From assembly GCF_003268675.1 (NCBI RefSeq), contig NZ_CP029378.1, positions 7,192,001 to 7,256,000 of the forward strand: DNA of 64,000 nt. The letters run 5' to 3'. The notes below the pieces were generated by a model. It was not told the DNA's origin and did no database searches. It saw only the letters and a list, made by a program, of their open reading frames with translations. The position numbers were made by a program, and so were the translations under genes. Positions 26,897 through 36,114 of this stretch are shown piece after piece. The first letter of the stretch is position 1. Each line of letters begins with the position of its first letter. The stretch is from Streptomyces bacillaris. GTDB taxonomy: Bacteria; Actinomycetota; Actinomycetes; Streptomycetales; Streptomycetaceae.

Positions 26897-29386
26897 ATGT
26901 CGATGGCCTTCGGTTCTCCCTCCGGTTCGCCGGACCCCTTCAGCGATCTGCTCAACCGCTTCTTCGGAATGTCACCGGCGTCCTCGCCCCCCGCCGTACA
27001 GCGTGTGCCCATCGGGCGGCTCCTCACGGAACCCGCACGGGAACTCCTGGACGCCGCTGCGGGCCGGGCGGTCCAGGACGGTACGTCGGACCTCGACACG
27101 GAGCACCTGCTGTGGGCCGCCACCCAGGTGGAGCCCACCCGCAGACTGCTCGCCCGCGCCGGGGTCGACCCCGACGCGCTCGGGGAGCGGATCGCCAAGG
27201 TGCTGCCCCGCGAGTCCCAGGAGCCGTCCTCCGAGCCCGGACTCACCCCGGCGGCCAAGCGGACGCTCGCCCTGGCCCACGCCCGCTCGCAGGCGGCCGA
27301 GGTCTCCTACATCGGGCCCGAGCACATCCTCGGCGCGCTCCTCGGCGACGCCGACTCCGGCGCCTCCCGGTTCCTGCGCGCCCAGGACATGGACGTCTCC
27401 GAGCTGCGCGGCATGACCGACCGGGCGGCTGGGGGCCAGGGCTCCCCGGGCGCCGGGGCGAAGGAACCGGCCACAACGCTGGACGAGTTCGGCCGGGATC
27501 TGACCGAGGAGGCCAGGGCGGGCAGGCTCGACCCCGTGGTCGGCCGGGCCGAGGAGATCGAGCAGACCATCGAGATCCTGTCGCGGCGCTCCAAGAACAA
27601 TCCCGTGCTCATCGGTGAACCGGGCGTCGGCAAGACCGCCATCGTGGAGGGGCTCGCCCAGCGCATCGTCGCGGGCGAGGTCCCCGACACCCTCAAGGAC
27701 AAGCGGGTCGTCTCGCTGGACCTGTCCGGCATGGTCGCCGGGGCCCAGTACCGCGGCCAGTTCGAGGAGCGGCTCAAGAAGGTCATCGAGGACGTCCAGC
27801 AGGCCGAGGGCGAGGTCATCCTCTTCATCGACGAACTCCACACCGTCGTCGGCGCGGGCGCGACCGGCGAGGGCTCGATGGACGCGGGCAACATGCTCAA
27901 GCCCGCCCTCGCCCGCGGCGAACTGCACGTGGTCGGCGCGACGACCATCGACGAGTACCGCAAGCACGTCGAGAAGGACGCCGCCCTGGAGCGCCGCTTC
28001 CAGCCCGTACTGATTCCGGAGCCCACCGTCGAGGAGACCGTACAGATCCTCGAAGGGCTGCGGGACGCGTACGAGGCCCACCACCGGGTCCGCTTCGCCG
28101 ACGGTGCCCTGACCGCCGCCGCCGAGCTGTCCGACCGCTACATCTCCGACCGCTACCTCCCCGACAAGGCCATCGACCTGATGGACCAGGCCGGCGCCCG
28201 CGTACGGCTGCGCAGCGCCAACCGCTCCACCGAGGTCGTCAGCCGGGAGGACCGCCTGGCGAAGCTGCGCCGGGAGAAGGACCAGGCCGTGGCCGCCGAG
28301 GAGTTCGAGCGGGCCAAGGAGCTGAAGGAGCAGATCGCGGAGGTGCAGGGCGAACTCGCGGGCATCGAGGAACGCCGCGAGGGCGTCGTGTCCGTGACGG
28401 CCTCCGACATCGCGGACATCGTCTCCCGCCGCACGGGCATTCCGGTCGCCCAGCTCACCGCCGGGGAGAAGGAGCGGCTCCTCAAGCTGGAGGAGGAGAT
28501 GCACGCCCGGATCGTCGGCCAGGACGAGGCCGTCACGGCCGTCTCCGAAGCCGTCCGCCGCAACCGCGCGGGCATGGGCGACCCCGACCGGCCCGTCGGC
28601 TCGTTCCTCTTCCTCGGTCCCACCGGCGTGGGCAAGACCGAGCTGGCCAAGACCCTCGCCGAGCTGCTGTTCGGTGACGAGGACCGGATGATCCGGTTCG
28701 ACATGAGCGAGTTCCAGGAGAAGCACACGGTCGCCCGGCTCGTCGGCGCGCCTCCCGGCTACGTCGGATACGAGGAGGCCGGCCAGCTGACGGAGAAGAT
28801 GCGCCGCCGCCCGTACAGCGTGGTGCTCTTCGACGAGGTGGAGAAGGCCCACCCCGACGTCTTCAACACGCTCCTCCAGATCCTCGACGACGGCCGGCTC
28901 ACGGACGGGCAGGGCCGCACGGTCGACTTCCGCCACTGCGTCGTCATCATGACGTCCAACATCGGCGCCCACCGCATCCTCGCCCACGAGGGGGATGCCG
29001 CCGAGCTGAAGGACGAGCTGATGGAGGAGCTGCGGGGTCGGTTCCTGCCGGAGTTCCTCAACCGCATCGACGACATCATCGTCTTCCACAGCCTCACCGA
29101 GGACGACCTCTCCGAGATCGTCGAGCATCTGCTCGACCGCAGCAGGCGCCGCGTCCACGCGCAGGGGCTGACGCTGGAGGTCACCGAGGCGGCGAAGAAG
29201 CTGCTGTTGGCCCACGGCCATCAGCCGGAGTTCGGTGCCCGTCCGCTGCGCCGCACGATCCAGACGGAGCTGGACAACCGCGTCGCCTCCCTGCTCCTCG
29301 GCGGCGAGGCCGAGCCCGGCGACACGATCGTCGCCGATGTGAAGGACGACTCCCTCCACTGCACGATCCGCACGAACAAGGAGTGA
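26897..29386 (+). CDS. ClpC-like AAA+ unfoldase lacking an evident ClpP-docking loop
   Basis: An 829-residue Hsp100 protein: an N-terminal double Clp-N domain, then AAA module 1 (Walker A GEPGVGKT near residue 241, Walker B VILFIDE). A short middle domain with a UVR-like EEFERAKELKEQI motif marks it as ClpC-type rather than ClpB. AAA module 2 has Walker A GPTGVGKT near residue 574 and FLPEFLNRIDDIIVFHSL. Between TSNIGAHRILAH and ELRGRFLPEFLNR the sequence is shorter than in ClpC1 and I find no VGF/LGF tripeptide, the loop that docks ClpP. It may therefore act without ClpP as a chaperone or disaggregase. The ATG at 26897 follows GGAGCC; an upstream ATG (26858) adds 13 non-conserved residues. 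Confidence 0.93.
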   Translation: MSMAFGSPSGSPDPFSDLLNRFFGMSPASSPPAVQRVPIGRLLTEPARELLDAAAGRAVQDGTSDLDTEHLLWAATQVEPTRRLLARAGVDPDALGERIAKVLPRESQEPSSEPGLTPAAKRTLALAHARSQAAEVSYIGPEHILGALLGDADSGASRFLRAQDMDVSELRGMTDRAAGGQGSPGAGAKEPATTLDEFGRDLTEEARAGRLDPVVGRAEEIEQTIEILSRRSKNNPVLIGEPGVGKTAIVEGLAQRIVAGEVPDTLKDKRVVSLDLSGMVAGAQYRGQFEERLKKVIEDVQQAEGEVILFIDELHTVVGAGATGEGSMDAGNMLKPALARGELHVVGATTIDEYRKHVEKDAALERRFQPVLIPEPTVEETVQILEGLRDAYEAHHRVRFADGALTAAAELSDRYISDRYLPDKAIDLMDQAGARVRLRSANRSTEVVSREDRLAKLRREKDQAVAAEEFERAKELKEQIAEVQGELAGIEERREGVVSVTASDIADIVSRRTGIPVAQLTAGEKERLLKLEEEMHARIVGQDEAVTAVSEAVRRNRAGMGDPDRPVGSFLFLGPTGVGKTELAKTLAELLFGDEDRMIRFDMSEFQEKHTVARLVGAPPGYVGYEEAGQLTEKMRRRPYSVVLFDEVEKAHPDVFNTLLQILDDGRLTDGQGRTVDFRHCVVIMTSNIGAHRILAHEGDAAELKDELMEELRGRFLPEFLNRIDDIIVFHSLTEDDLSEIVEHLLDRSRRRVHAQGLTLEVTEAAKKLLLAHGHQPEFGARPLRRTIQTELDNRVASLLLGGEAEPGDTIVADVKDDSLHCTIRTNKE

Positions 29387-29388
29387 CC

Positions 29389-29556
29389 ATGTCCCATCAC
29401 CACCACAAGTCCAACGAAGAGGTCGAGGGCGACCCGGACACCGGCCACAGCCGCGGGATGCCCCGCCGCCCGGACGAGAAGAAGCTCGACGAGCGCCTGG
29501 AGAAGGACCGCGAGGAGGTACGCCGCCCGCCGGAGGACGGCACCCGGCCCGACTAG
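29389..29556 (+). CDS. Small His-rich, highly charged protein (55 aa)
   Basis: A 55-residue frame starting MSHHHHKSNEEVEGDPDTG, followed by a helical charged region (RRPDEKKLDERLEKDREEVR) and a Pro/Asp tail. It begins 2 bases after the clpC-like stop, with AAGGAG overlapping that gene end, so it is translationally coupled. The run of four His could bind metal. It may be an adaptor or substrate of the unfoldase; no family is recognised. Confidence 0.75.
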   Translation: MSHHHHKSNEEVEGDPDTGHSRGMPRRPDEKKLDERLEKDREEVRRPPEDGTRPD

Positions 29557-29738
29557 CCGCCGGTCACGCCAAGGGACGGACGGCACCCAGGCCGACCGAC
29601 CGCCGGTCCGCCCGGGCCGATGGGCTGCCGGTCACGCCAGGCAACGGAGGGCACCTGGGCCGACCGGTTGCTGGTCAGGCCAGGGGACGGCCGGTTGCCG
29701 CTCACCCCAAGGGGCGGACGGCACCCGGGCCGACCGGG
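29557..29738. repeat. Degenerate tandem repeat of about 44 bp
   Basis: Roughly four diverged copies of a unit resembling GCCGGTCACGCCAAGGGACG followed by GACGGCACCCAGGCCGACCG fill the gap between the small charged protein and the amine oxidase gene. Copy boundaries are approximate, and one internal copy is truncated. The region lies between convergent genes and is not coding. Confidence 0.6.
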
Positions 29739-29790
29739 ATCTGTTACGCCGCTCCTGGCGGCCCTTCCGCAGGTCCGCCCGGAAGGGGTT

Positions 29791-30894
29791 TCAGCGGCCG
29801 GGGGCCGTCCGGCCGAGGGCGAACCGGGGGAGACCCGCTCCGCCCTCGACCAGATCGGCGGCCAGCTCCCCGAGGGCGGGGCCGAACTTGAACGCGTGCC
29901 CGGAGCAGCCCGCCATCACGGTGACCGCACCCTGGCGGTCGATGACGAAGTCCTCGTCGGGCGTGGTGGTGTAGAGGCAGGTGAGAGGCTCGGGTTCGGT
30001 ACCCGCCACACCGGGGAGCCACTCCTCGGCGTAGGCGCGGAGCCGGTCGAGGGCCGCCGGGTCCGGCGTACGGTCGCGGTGGTCGGGGTCCACGACCTGC
30101 CCGACCCCGTGCAGCCCGATCTTGACGCCGTCCACGCTGCCCAGCCCGTACACGCCGCCCGGCAGCCGCAGCCCGGCCCCCGGGTGGTGGATGAACGACG
30201 GCCACTCCAGCGCGTCCGGCACCGGGAAGTGCACCGGCTGCTCCTGGGTGACCCGCAGCGGCGGCAGACCGTTCACCACGCCCGCCGCCGGACCGGGCGC
30301 CCAGCCGCCCACGGCGACCACGACCGCGTCCGCCACCAGCGCCTCGTCCGTGTCCGTCACCACGGTGGCCCCGCCCCCGGTACGGCGGATCTCCGTCACC
30401 CGCACCCCGTGGCGCACCTCCGCGCCTCGCCGCCCGGCCGCGTCGAGCAGCGCGGCCACGGCGTCGTCGGCGTGCACCCGGCCCGCGTCCGGGTGGTACA
30501 GCGCGGCCGTGTCGGCCCGCAGCCCCGGCCACCGCTCGGCCGCCTCCCCCGGGGAGAGCCGCCGCCCCGGCCGACCCGCCCCGGCGAGCGCCTCGGCCAG
30601 CCGCTCCAGCACCTCCGGCGGGCCGTGGTCGACGGCCCCGGTGAGCGTCAGCACCGCCCGCCCGCTCTCCTCCTCCAGCCGCCGCCACAAGGGCAGTGCC
30701 CGCAGGGCCAGTTCGGTGTACGTGGGCTCCGCGTACGCCAGCCGGAAGATCCGGGACGTCCCGTGCGAGCTGCCCCGGTCGTGGCCCGGCCCGAACCGCT
30801 CCAGCACGGTGACCCGGTGGCCGCGCGCGGAGAGCCGCCAGGCGGCGGACGCCCCCATCAACCCGCCGCCGACGACGAGAACGTCAAGAGCCAT
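29791..30894 (-). CDS. N-methyl-L-tryptophan/sarcosine oxidase-like flavoenzyme
   Basis: A 367-residue monomeric sarcosine oxidase-family protein. The N-terminal FAD motif is VLVVGGGLMGASAAWRLSAR, followed by the SSHGTSRIFRLAY stretch typical of the family. The covalent flavin-linking Cys is in VMAGCSGHAFKFGPALGELA near the C terminus. It oxidises N-methyl or secondary amines, releasing formaldehyde and hydrogen peroxide. The ATG at 30894 was chosen because the Rossmann motif follows at once. The gap to the GNAT gene upstream is 62 bp, so co-transcription is possible. Confidence 0.92.
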   Translation of the reverse strand: MALDVLVVGGGLMGASAAWRLSARGHRVTVLERFGPGHDRGSSHGTSRIFRLAYAEPTYTELALRALPLWRRLEEESGRAVLTLTGAVDHGPPEVLERLAEALAGAGRPGRRLSPGEAAERWPGLRADTAALYHPDAGRVHADDAVAALLDAAGRRGAEVRHGVRVTEIRRTGGGATVVTDTDEALVADAVVVAVGGWAPGPAAGVVNGLPPLRVTQEQPVHFPVPDALEWPSFIHHPGAGLRLPGGVYGLGSVDGVKIGLHGVGQVVDPDHRDRTPDPAALDRLRAYAEEWLPGVAGTEPEPLTCLYTTTPDEDFVIDRQGAVTVMAGCSGHAFKFGPALGELAADLVEGGAGLPRFALGRTAPGR

Positions 30895-30956
30895 GAGCGT
30901 GTATGTCCATTCCTGTGCCCGACCGGGTCTCGTACGTGGTGGAGAAGAGCCGCCCG

Positions 30957-31460
30957 TCACGGCAACGTGCGCGTGAGCCAGGCCACTTCACCGTTCTCCT
31001 CCATGGAGACGCGGTCCCGCTCGAACCCGAGCTTCTCCAGGACGCGGAGCGAGGGGGCGTTCCAGGTGCCGACGGTCGACCAGAGCCGCTTCCGCCCGGT
31101 CGCCGCGGCGGCGTCCACCACCGCACCGGCCGCCTCCGTGGCGTACCCCTGCCCGTGCGCATGCCGGAACAACTCGTACGCGATCTCGGGCTCCTCCAGG
31201 GTGGTGCGGCCGATGATCAGCCCGCAGTAGCCGATGAAGTCGCCCTCGTCCCGGCGCTGGACGGGCAGCAGCGCGATCCCCGTCCTCTCCGTCGCGGCGA
31301 GCAACTCCGCGATGGCCGTACGGACATACTCCACCGTGCGCGTTCCCGTGCCGCGTTCGGCGAGAAGGTCACGGAACTCGGCGGCGTCCGACTCGGCCCA
31401 CGGCCGCAGGACCAGCCGCTCGGTCTCCAGGTGGAACGCCATCTTCTCGTAGGTCGGCAT
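30957..31460 (-). CDS. GNAT-family N-acetyltransferase
   Basis: A 167-residue acetyltransferase of the RimJ/RimL-like group: FHLETERLVLRPWAESDAAE at the start, the acetyl-CoA loop in FRHAHGQGYATEAAGAVVDA, and the terminal SLRVLEKLGFERDR. The acceptor substrate cannot be inferred. The ATG at 31460 gives MPTYEKM; a start six codons upstream is also possible. It is followed in the same direction by the amine oxidase gene. Confidence 0.9.
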   Translation of the reverse strand: MPTYEKMAFHLETERLVLRPWAESDAAEFRDLLAERGTGTRTVEYVRTAIAELLAATERTGIALLPVQRRDEGDFIGYCGLIIGRTTLEEPEIAYELFRHAHGQGYATEAAGAVVDAAAATGRKRLWSTVGTWNAPSLRVLEKLGFERDRVSMEENGEVAWLTRTLP

Positions 31461-31635
31461 GCCCCCAGCCTGCCCCACGGACCACCGAGAACCGCGTCCG
31501 GGTCCACCACGGCGGTCCGTGCCTCTCCCTCCGACCGGCCCCGCACGCGCACACCCCGCCCGGGCGGGGCCGGGCCCTCGGAGGAAGGGCCGGCGCCGCG
31601 GCGGGAAACCCGGGCCGGTCGGTCGACCGGGTGCG

Positions 31636-31902
31636 TCAGCCCGGCCAGGTGCCCGTGAGGCGGCGGGTCGCCTGGGCGCCCGAGCGTTCGACCGCGGCCT
31701 TGACCACCGCGAAGATCGCGCCCTGGACGGCGGCGGCGAGGAGGATCTGCCCCCAGGGGCGGTCCTCGTCCAGGGCGTCGGGGGCGTCGCCCTCGCCCTC
31801 GACGAGCTTCCAGGCCTGCCTGAACGCGGCGCCCGCGATCAAGCCGCTGACCGCGCCCAGGGCGAGCCCCACCGGCTTGTACGCGAGGGTCGACGCCTTC
31901 AT
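31636..31902 (-). CDS. DUF4235 membrane protein
   Basis: An 88-residue protein with two hydrophobic helices (YKPVGLALGAVSGLIAGAAF and QILLAAAVQGAIFAVVKAAV) and the DUF4235 layout, ending in RRLTGTWPG. Its start overlaps the stop of the DUF3618 gene (ATGA), a pairing common in actinobacteria. It is probably an envelope-associated stress protein. Confidence 0.9.
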   Translation of the reverse strand: MKASTLAYKPVGLALGAVSGLIAGAAFRQAWKLVEGEGDAPDALDEDRPWGQILLAAAVQGAIFAVVKAAVERSGAQATRRLTGTWPG

Positions 31903-32387
31903 CGGTTGCGCCCCCGGCTGCGGCGGATCAGCAGGAAGGCGACCAGCAGCGCACCGCCGGCCAGGAGCGGGGCGCGGTTGGCGCGGGCGGCCGTCGCGGC
32001 CCGGTCCGCCTTCTCCAGCAGCGGGTCGGGCGTCCGGTCCGCCGCGTACCGCCGGGCCTGTTCGGTCTTCTCGCGCACCTGTGCGGCGGCCTGCGCCGTC
32101 TTCTCCCGTACGGCCTCCGGTGTACGGTCCTTCACGGCTTGGGCCGCCTGTTCCGTCTTCTCGCGGAGCTGGTCGGAGGCGGCCGCGGCCTTCTCGGCGG
32201 CCTGCTCCCTGACGGCCGCCGCCTGTTCCCCTACCACCGCGGCCTTCTCCTTCGCCTGCGCCGCGAGGTCTTCCTCGGGCGCCGGTGCCCCGACGGTCCG
32301 CGCGAGTCCGTCGTGCGTCCGCTCGACCTGCTCGCGCAACTCCTCGGGGGTGGGGGTGCCCAGCTGGTTCGGTGATTCGTCGCTCAT
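31899..32387 (-). CDS. DUF3618 protein with apolipoprotein-like coiled-coil repeats
   Basis: A 162-residue protein. The N-terminal DUF3618 segment (TPEELREQVERTHDGLARTV) is followed by a long amphipathic helix with repeated REKTEQAAQ/REKTAQAAA units of about 11 residues. A single C-terminal membrane helix (LLAGGALLVAFLLI) leads to a basic RRSRGRNR tail. This matches tail-anchored proteins with a surface-lying helix, thought to act in envelope or osmotic stress. It is coupled to the DUF4235 gene. Confidence 0.88.
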   Translation of the reverse strand: MSDESPNQLGTPTPEELREQVERTHDGLARTVGAPAPEEDLAAQAKEKAAVVGEQAAAVREQAAEKAAAASDQLREKTEQAAQAVKDRTPEAVREKTAQAAAQVREKTEQARRYAADRTPDPLLEKADRAATAARANRAPLLAGGALLVAFLLIRRSRGRNR

Positions 32388-32499
32388 CGGTGAGCCCTCT
32401 CCTTGACCTCGGTCGGGGCGGGGTCCGCCCTGGTCGCCCGGCTACCCGGCATCCGCGCGGGCATCCCCTGACCGGCCGGGGGAGTGCTGCCGGACAGTG

Positions 32500-33042
32500 C
32501 TACCAGGCAGGAGAGCCCGCCGGATCGCCGGACCGTGCGGCATCGCCGGACCGGGGGACGTCGAGCAGCGAGATCCGTACGCGGACACGCTTCCCCACCG
32601 GTTCGCGGCGCACCTCGAAGCTCTCGCAGACCGCGAGGACGATCGCCAGCCCGTGCTGGCCCGCGCGCGTGGGGTCGGCCTGCCGGGCGGTGGGCAGCAC
32701 CGAACCGGTGTCCCACATCGTGATGTCCAGTACGGTGTCGCCCGCTTCGAGGTCGAGCAGACACGGGCCCGGCGCGTACTTGCAGACGTTGGTGGCCAGC
32801 TCGCTCACCACCAGCTGCGCGAGGTCCATCGCCCGCTCGGAGACGTCCATGCCGTGCAGCGACCGTGCGTCGGTGAGGAACTCGCGTACGAAGGCCCGGG
32901 CGCGGGCGATCTCTCCCGAGCCCATGTCGTACGCGGCACTGCCCAGCAGCGGGACCGTGTCCGCACCTGTGCCCGTATCCGTCGGCCGCCGGTCCCGGCC
33001 GGTCCCTCGATCCGTCATCAGCAGTTCCACGTCGTGCTCCAT
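32500..33042 (-). CDS. RsbW-like ATP-binding regulator (anti-sigma/HATPase type)
   Basis: A 180-residue protein with a single GHKL/HATPase_c_2 domain: ARAFVREFLTDARSLHG, the N-box LAQLVVSELATNVCKYAPG, then the G1-like MWDTGSVLP and a G2 region AGQHGLAIVLAVCE. This layout is that of Streptomyces RsbW-type serine kinases that bind sigma factors or phosphorylate STAS antagonists. There is no partner in its own operon, but the two sigma-factor genes and the STAS gene in this window are candidates. Confidence 0.88.
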   Translation of the reverse strand: MEHDVELLMTDRGTGRDRRPTDTGTGADTVPLLGSAAYDMGSGEIARARAFVREFLTDARSLHGMDVSERAMDLAQLVVSELATNVCKYAPGPCLLDLEAGDTVLDITMWDTGSVLPTARQADPTRAGQHGLAIVLAVCESFEVRREPVGKRVRVRISLLDVPRSGDAARSGDPAGSPAW

Positions 33043-33141
33043 GTCCCCCGTCGGATGGACCGCAGCGCACGGCCCGCAAACGCCATCCGCCTACCCGCTG
33101 CCACACATTTCAGTCCAGGGAAAAACAGCGTGCCCAACGGT

Positions 33142-33177
33142 CCCCGGGGGGAGGGCCGATCGGCCCTCCCCCCGGGG
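33142..33177. promoter_or_regulatory. 36-bp perfect palindrome in a divergent promoter region
   Basis: Two 18-base halves, CCCCGGGGGGAGGGCCGA and its exact complement, meet at a central GATC with no loop. It lies between the divergent RsbW-like and universal-stress genes, so it is unlikely to be a terminator for either. It may be an operator or cruciform-forming site. Confidence 0.65.
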
Positions 33178-33249
33178 CGGGCCTGGCCGGGATGCTGGTT
33201 CCAGGGGCCGGACGGAGAGCCGGGCCCATGGACGTACGGAGGCAGACCC

Positions 33250-34119
33250 GTGAAGAAGGCCGTAGTCGTAGGGGTGGACGGTTCGCCGGAGAGTCTGGCG
33301 GCGGCCGACTGGGCGGCGCGCGAGGCCGCCCTGCGGGGACTGCCGCTGCGCATCGTCCACGCCTGGCTCTGGCAGCCGCTGGACATCCCGCTCGTCCAGA
33401 ACCGGGAGACCGAGGCCCAGGCCGCCCGCGCCGTGCTCCGGGAGGCCGAGGACCAGGTCGTCGGCCGCTACCCCGAACTGCCCGTCTCCTGCCGGGTGCT
33501 GCCCGAGACGGCCGTCGTGGCGCTGCTGGCCGAGGCCGAGCGGTCCGAGCTGCTCTGCCTCGGCACCCGGGGGCACGGTGCCCTCCTCGGATTCCTCCTC
33601 GGCTCCTACGGGCAGCAGGTGATCGCCGGGGCGAAGGGTCCCGTCGTCTCCGTACGCGCCTACGACGGTGAGTACCCGGTCCGGGAGAACGGCGAGGTCG
33701 TCGTCGGCCAGCAGGGCAGCCCCGAGGAGAGCGCCGATGTCCTCGGCTTCGCCTTCGAGGCAGCCTCCGTACGGGGGGTCCCGCTGCGGGTGGTCCGTGC
33801 CTGGAGCCTGCCGCCCATCTACACCTGGAGCGCCTCCCTGGCCCTCGCCGACGCTGCCGGAGGGCTGGAGCCCTTCGAGCGCAAGGCGCTCCGGGAGGCC
33901 CTGGCCCCCTGGCGCGAGAAGTACCCGGAGGTGCAGGTCACGGAGCACGTGCAGATGGGCAGCGCCGGGCAGGTACTGGTCGAGGAGTCCGCCGAGGCGC
34001 AGCTGATGGTGGTCGGACGGCGTGCTCGCCAGGCCCCGATCGGCACCCGGATCGGCTCGGCCGCCCACGCGGTCCTGCACCACGCCCGCTGCCCGGTCGC
34101 CGTCGTGCCGCACGCCTGA
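33250..34119 (+). CDS. Universal stress protein with two USP domains
   Basis: A 289-residue tandem USP protein. Domain 1 (about residues 1-138) opens KKAVVVGVDGSPESLAAADW and has GTRGHGALLGFLLGSYGQQV as its ATP-binding loop. Domain 2 (from about 145) ends with VGRRARQAPIGTRIGSAAHA and CPVAVVPH. It starts at GTG 33250 behind GGAGG. The GAF histidine kinase and NarL regulator genes follow in the same direction, an arrangement seen in actinobacterial hypoxia/redox regulons of the DosRS type. Confidence 0.93.
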   Translation: MKKAVVVGVDGSPESLAAADWAAREAALRGLPLRIVHAWLWQPLDIPLVQNRETEAQAARAVLREAEDQVVGRYPELPVSCRVLPETAVVALLAEAERSELLCLGTRGHGALLGFLLGSYGQQVIAGAKGPVVSVRAYDGEYPVRENGEVVVGQQGSPEESADVLGFAFEAASVRGVPLRVVRAWSLPPIYTWSASLALADAAGGLEPFERKALREALAPWREKYPEVQVTEHVQMGSAGQVLVEESAEAQLMVVGRRARQAPIGTRIGSAAHAVLHHARCPVAVVPHA

Positions 34120-34275
34120 CGCCCGTACTCGGCGCCCCGCCTGTCCTGAGTCCCTGACCCGTCTCCCGCTCGACGAGCCCGCCCCGTCTCCCCACGGGGC
34201 GGGCTCCTGCGTGCGGCGGCGGCCCCATAGAGTGGCGCGGTAGGTGCCGGGGGGTGAAGGGGAGAAGAGGGCACT

Positions 34276-36000
34276 GTGGGGGACGAGCAGCCGCTGTCGC
34301 GGATGCCTCAGATGCGGCTGGACGAGCGGCTGGAGGAGTTGCAGGCGAGGATCGACGCCGCCAGGGGTACCCGGGACCGGGTGCACAGCCTGCTGGAGGC
34401 CGTCGTCTCCGTGGGCCGCGAACTCGACCTCTCCCAGGTGCTGCGCCGCATCGTCGAGGCCGGTGCGCACCTGGTGGCGCGCAGTACGGCGCGCTCGGGG
34501 TGATCGGGCCCGACGGGCGGAGCCTGTCGCAGTTCCTCACCTCGGGGCTGACGGACGAGGAGCGCGAGCGGATCGGACCGCTGCCGGCCGGGCACGGCCT
34601 GCTGGGCGAGCTGATCCGGCACCCCGAGCCCCTGCGCCTGAGCGAACTGGGCGCGCACGAGGCCTCGTTCGGGTTCCCGGAGCACCATCCGCCGATGCGT
34701 ACGTTCCTCGGCGTGCCGATCCGGGTGCGGGACGAGGTGTTCGGGAACCTCTACCTCACCGACAAGCGGGACGGCCTGGACTTCGACGCCGAGGACGAGT
34801 CCGTGATCACCACCCTCGCGGTGGCGGCCGGAGTGGCGATCGACAACGCCCGCCTGTACGAGAGTTCGCAGCGCCAGCACCGCTGGCTCAGGGCGGGCGC
34901 CGAGGTCACCAACCACCTGCTGTCCGGCGACGCCCGCCAGGACGTGCTGGAACTCGTCGCGCGCCGCGCCGGGGAGATCACCGGCGCCCGCCTGGCCGAG
35001 GTGTCCACTCCTGTCCCCGGCACGGACAACCTGGTCGTGGAGCTGTCCGTGGCGGCGGCAGGGAAGAGCCCCGGCGACGGTGACGGCGGCACCGACGGCC
35101 TGCGGGGGCTCGTCGTACCGGCCGACGGCACGCGGGCGGGCGCGGCCTCGGCGGCGGACACCCATGTGGTCTCCGCCTGCCTGGGCAAGGACCCTCGCCT
35201 CCGTACGGACTCCCACCTGCCCGCCGGGCCCCGCCGTCGCCGTACGGCTGGGGGCGCCCGGCGCTGCCGTCTTCCTGCTGGTCCGCGCGGTCGGTGAACC
35301 CGCCTTCACCGAGGCCGAGCTGGAGCCGCTGCTCGCCTTCGCGGGGCAGACGGCGCTCGCCCTGGAGCTGGCGGTACGACGGCGGGACGCCGAGCACGTC
35401 GCGCTCCTGGAGGACCGGGACCGGATCGCCCGCGACCTCCACGACCTGGCGATCCAGCGCCTCTTCGCGACCGGGATGACGCTCCAGAGCACCGCCCGGC
35501 TGATCGAGCACACCGGGGCGGCCGGGCGGGTGGGCCGGGCCGTCGACGACCTGGACGAGACCATCAAGATCATCAGGTCCACCGTCTTCGGCCTGCGGGC
35601 CCGCGACGAGGGCGCCGCCGCCAGCCTGCGCGCCCGTGCCTCCCGCACGGTGGGCGACGCGGTCACCTCGCTCGGCTTCCCGCCCCGGCTCAGCATGGAG
35701 GGCCTGCTCGACACCGACGTCCCTCTCGACGTGGCCGAACACGTGGTCGCCGCGCTCGGCGAACTCCTCAGCAACGCCGCCCGCCACGCCCACGCCACCC
35801 GGGTCGAGGTGAGTCTCAAGGCCACGGCGGACGAAGTGCTCCTCACGGTCACCGACAACGGCAGGGGCATCCCGGCGCAGAGCCGCCGCAGCGGGCTGGA
35901 CAACCTGGCCGAGCGGGCCCGCCAGGTCGGCGGTGCCCTGGAGCTGTCGACGCCCGAGGGCGGCGGCAGCCGGCTGCTCTGGCGCGCCCCGCTGGGCTGA
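34276..36000 (+). pseudogene. GAF-GAF sensor histidine kinase (DosS-like), two opposing frameshifts
   Basis: The gene for an about 574-residue two-component kinase, starting at GTG 34276 behind GGGGAGAAGAGG. The N-terminal helix (RVHSLLEAVVSVGRELDLSQ) leads into GAF A, a second GAF domain, the H-box RDRIARDLHDLAIQRLF (His near residue 391), and an HATPase domain with ELLSNAARHAHAT and DNGRGIPAQ. Near 34477 one base is missing, and near 35224-35230 one base is extra. The first and last parts are therefore in the same frame and the middle (34478 to about 35226) in another. The HHPPMRTFLG stretch lies where DosS/DosT-type GAF domains ligate haem, so oxygen or NO sensing is plausible. The indels could be assembly errors. 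Confidence 0.85.
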
Positions 36001-36114
36001 GGCACCGACGAGGGCGGATCAGGGTCGACCGGCCCTGTTCGCCGGCCACGGCCGTGCGGCACGATCGGGACCGTCCACCGAGGTGGGCACGGACGACGGA
36101 TGACGGAGTGTGTG

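Noticed and set aside
26972..29359. 795-residue reverse-strand frame opposite the clpC-like gene
   Set aside because: Antisense shadow of a strongly conserved AAA+ gene, with low-complexity composition and no ribosome binding site.
33043..33249. DosR-type box before the universal stress gene
   Set aside because: No GGGAC/GTCCC inverted pair with proper spacing was found in the promoter region, only isolated half-sites.
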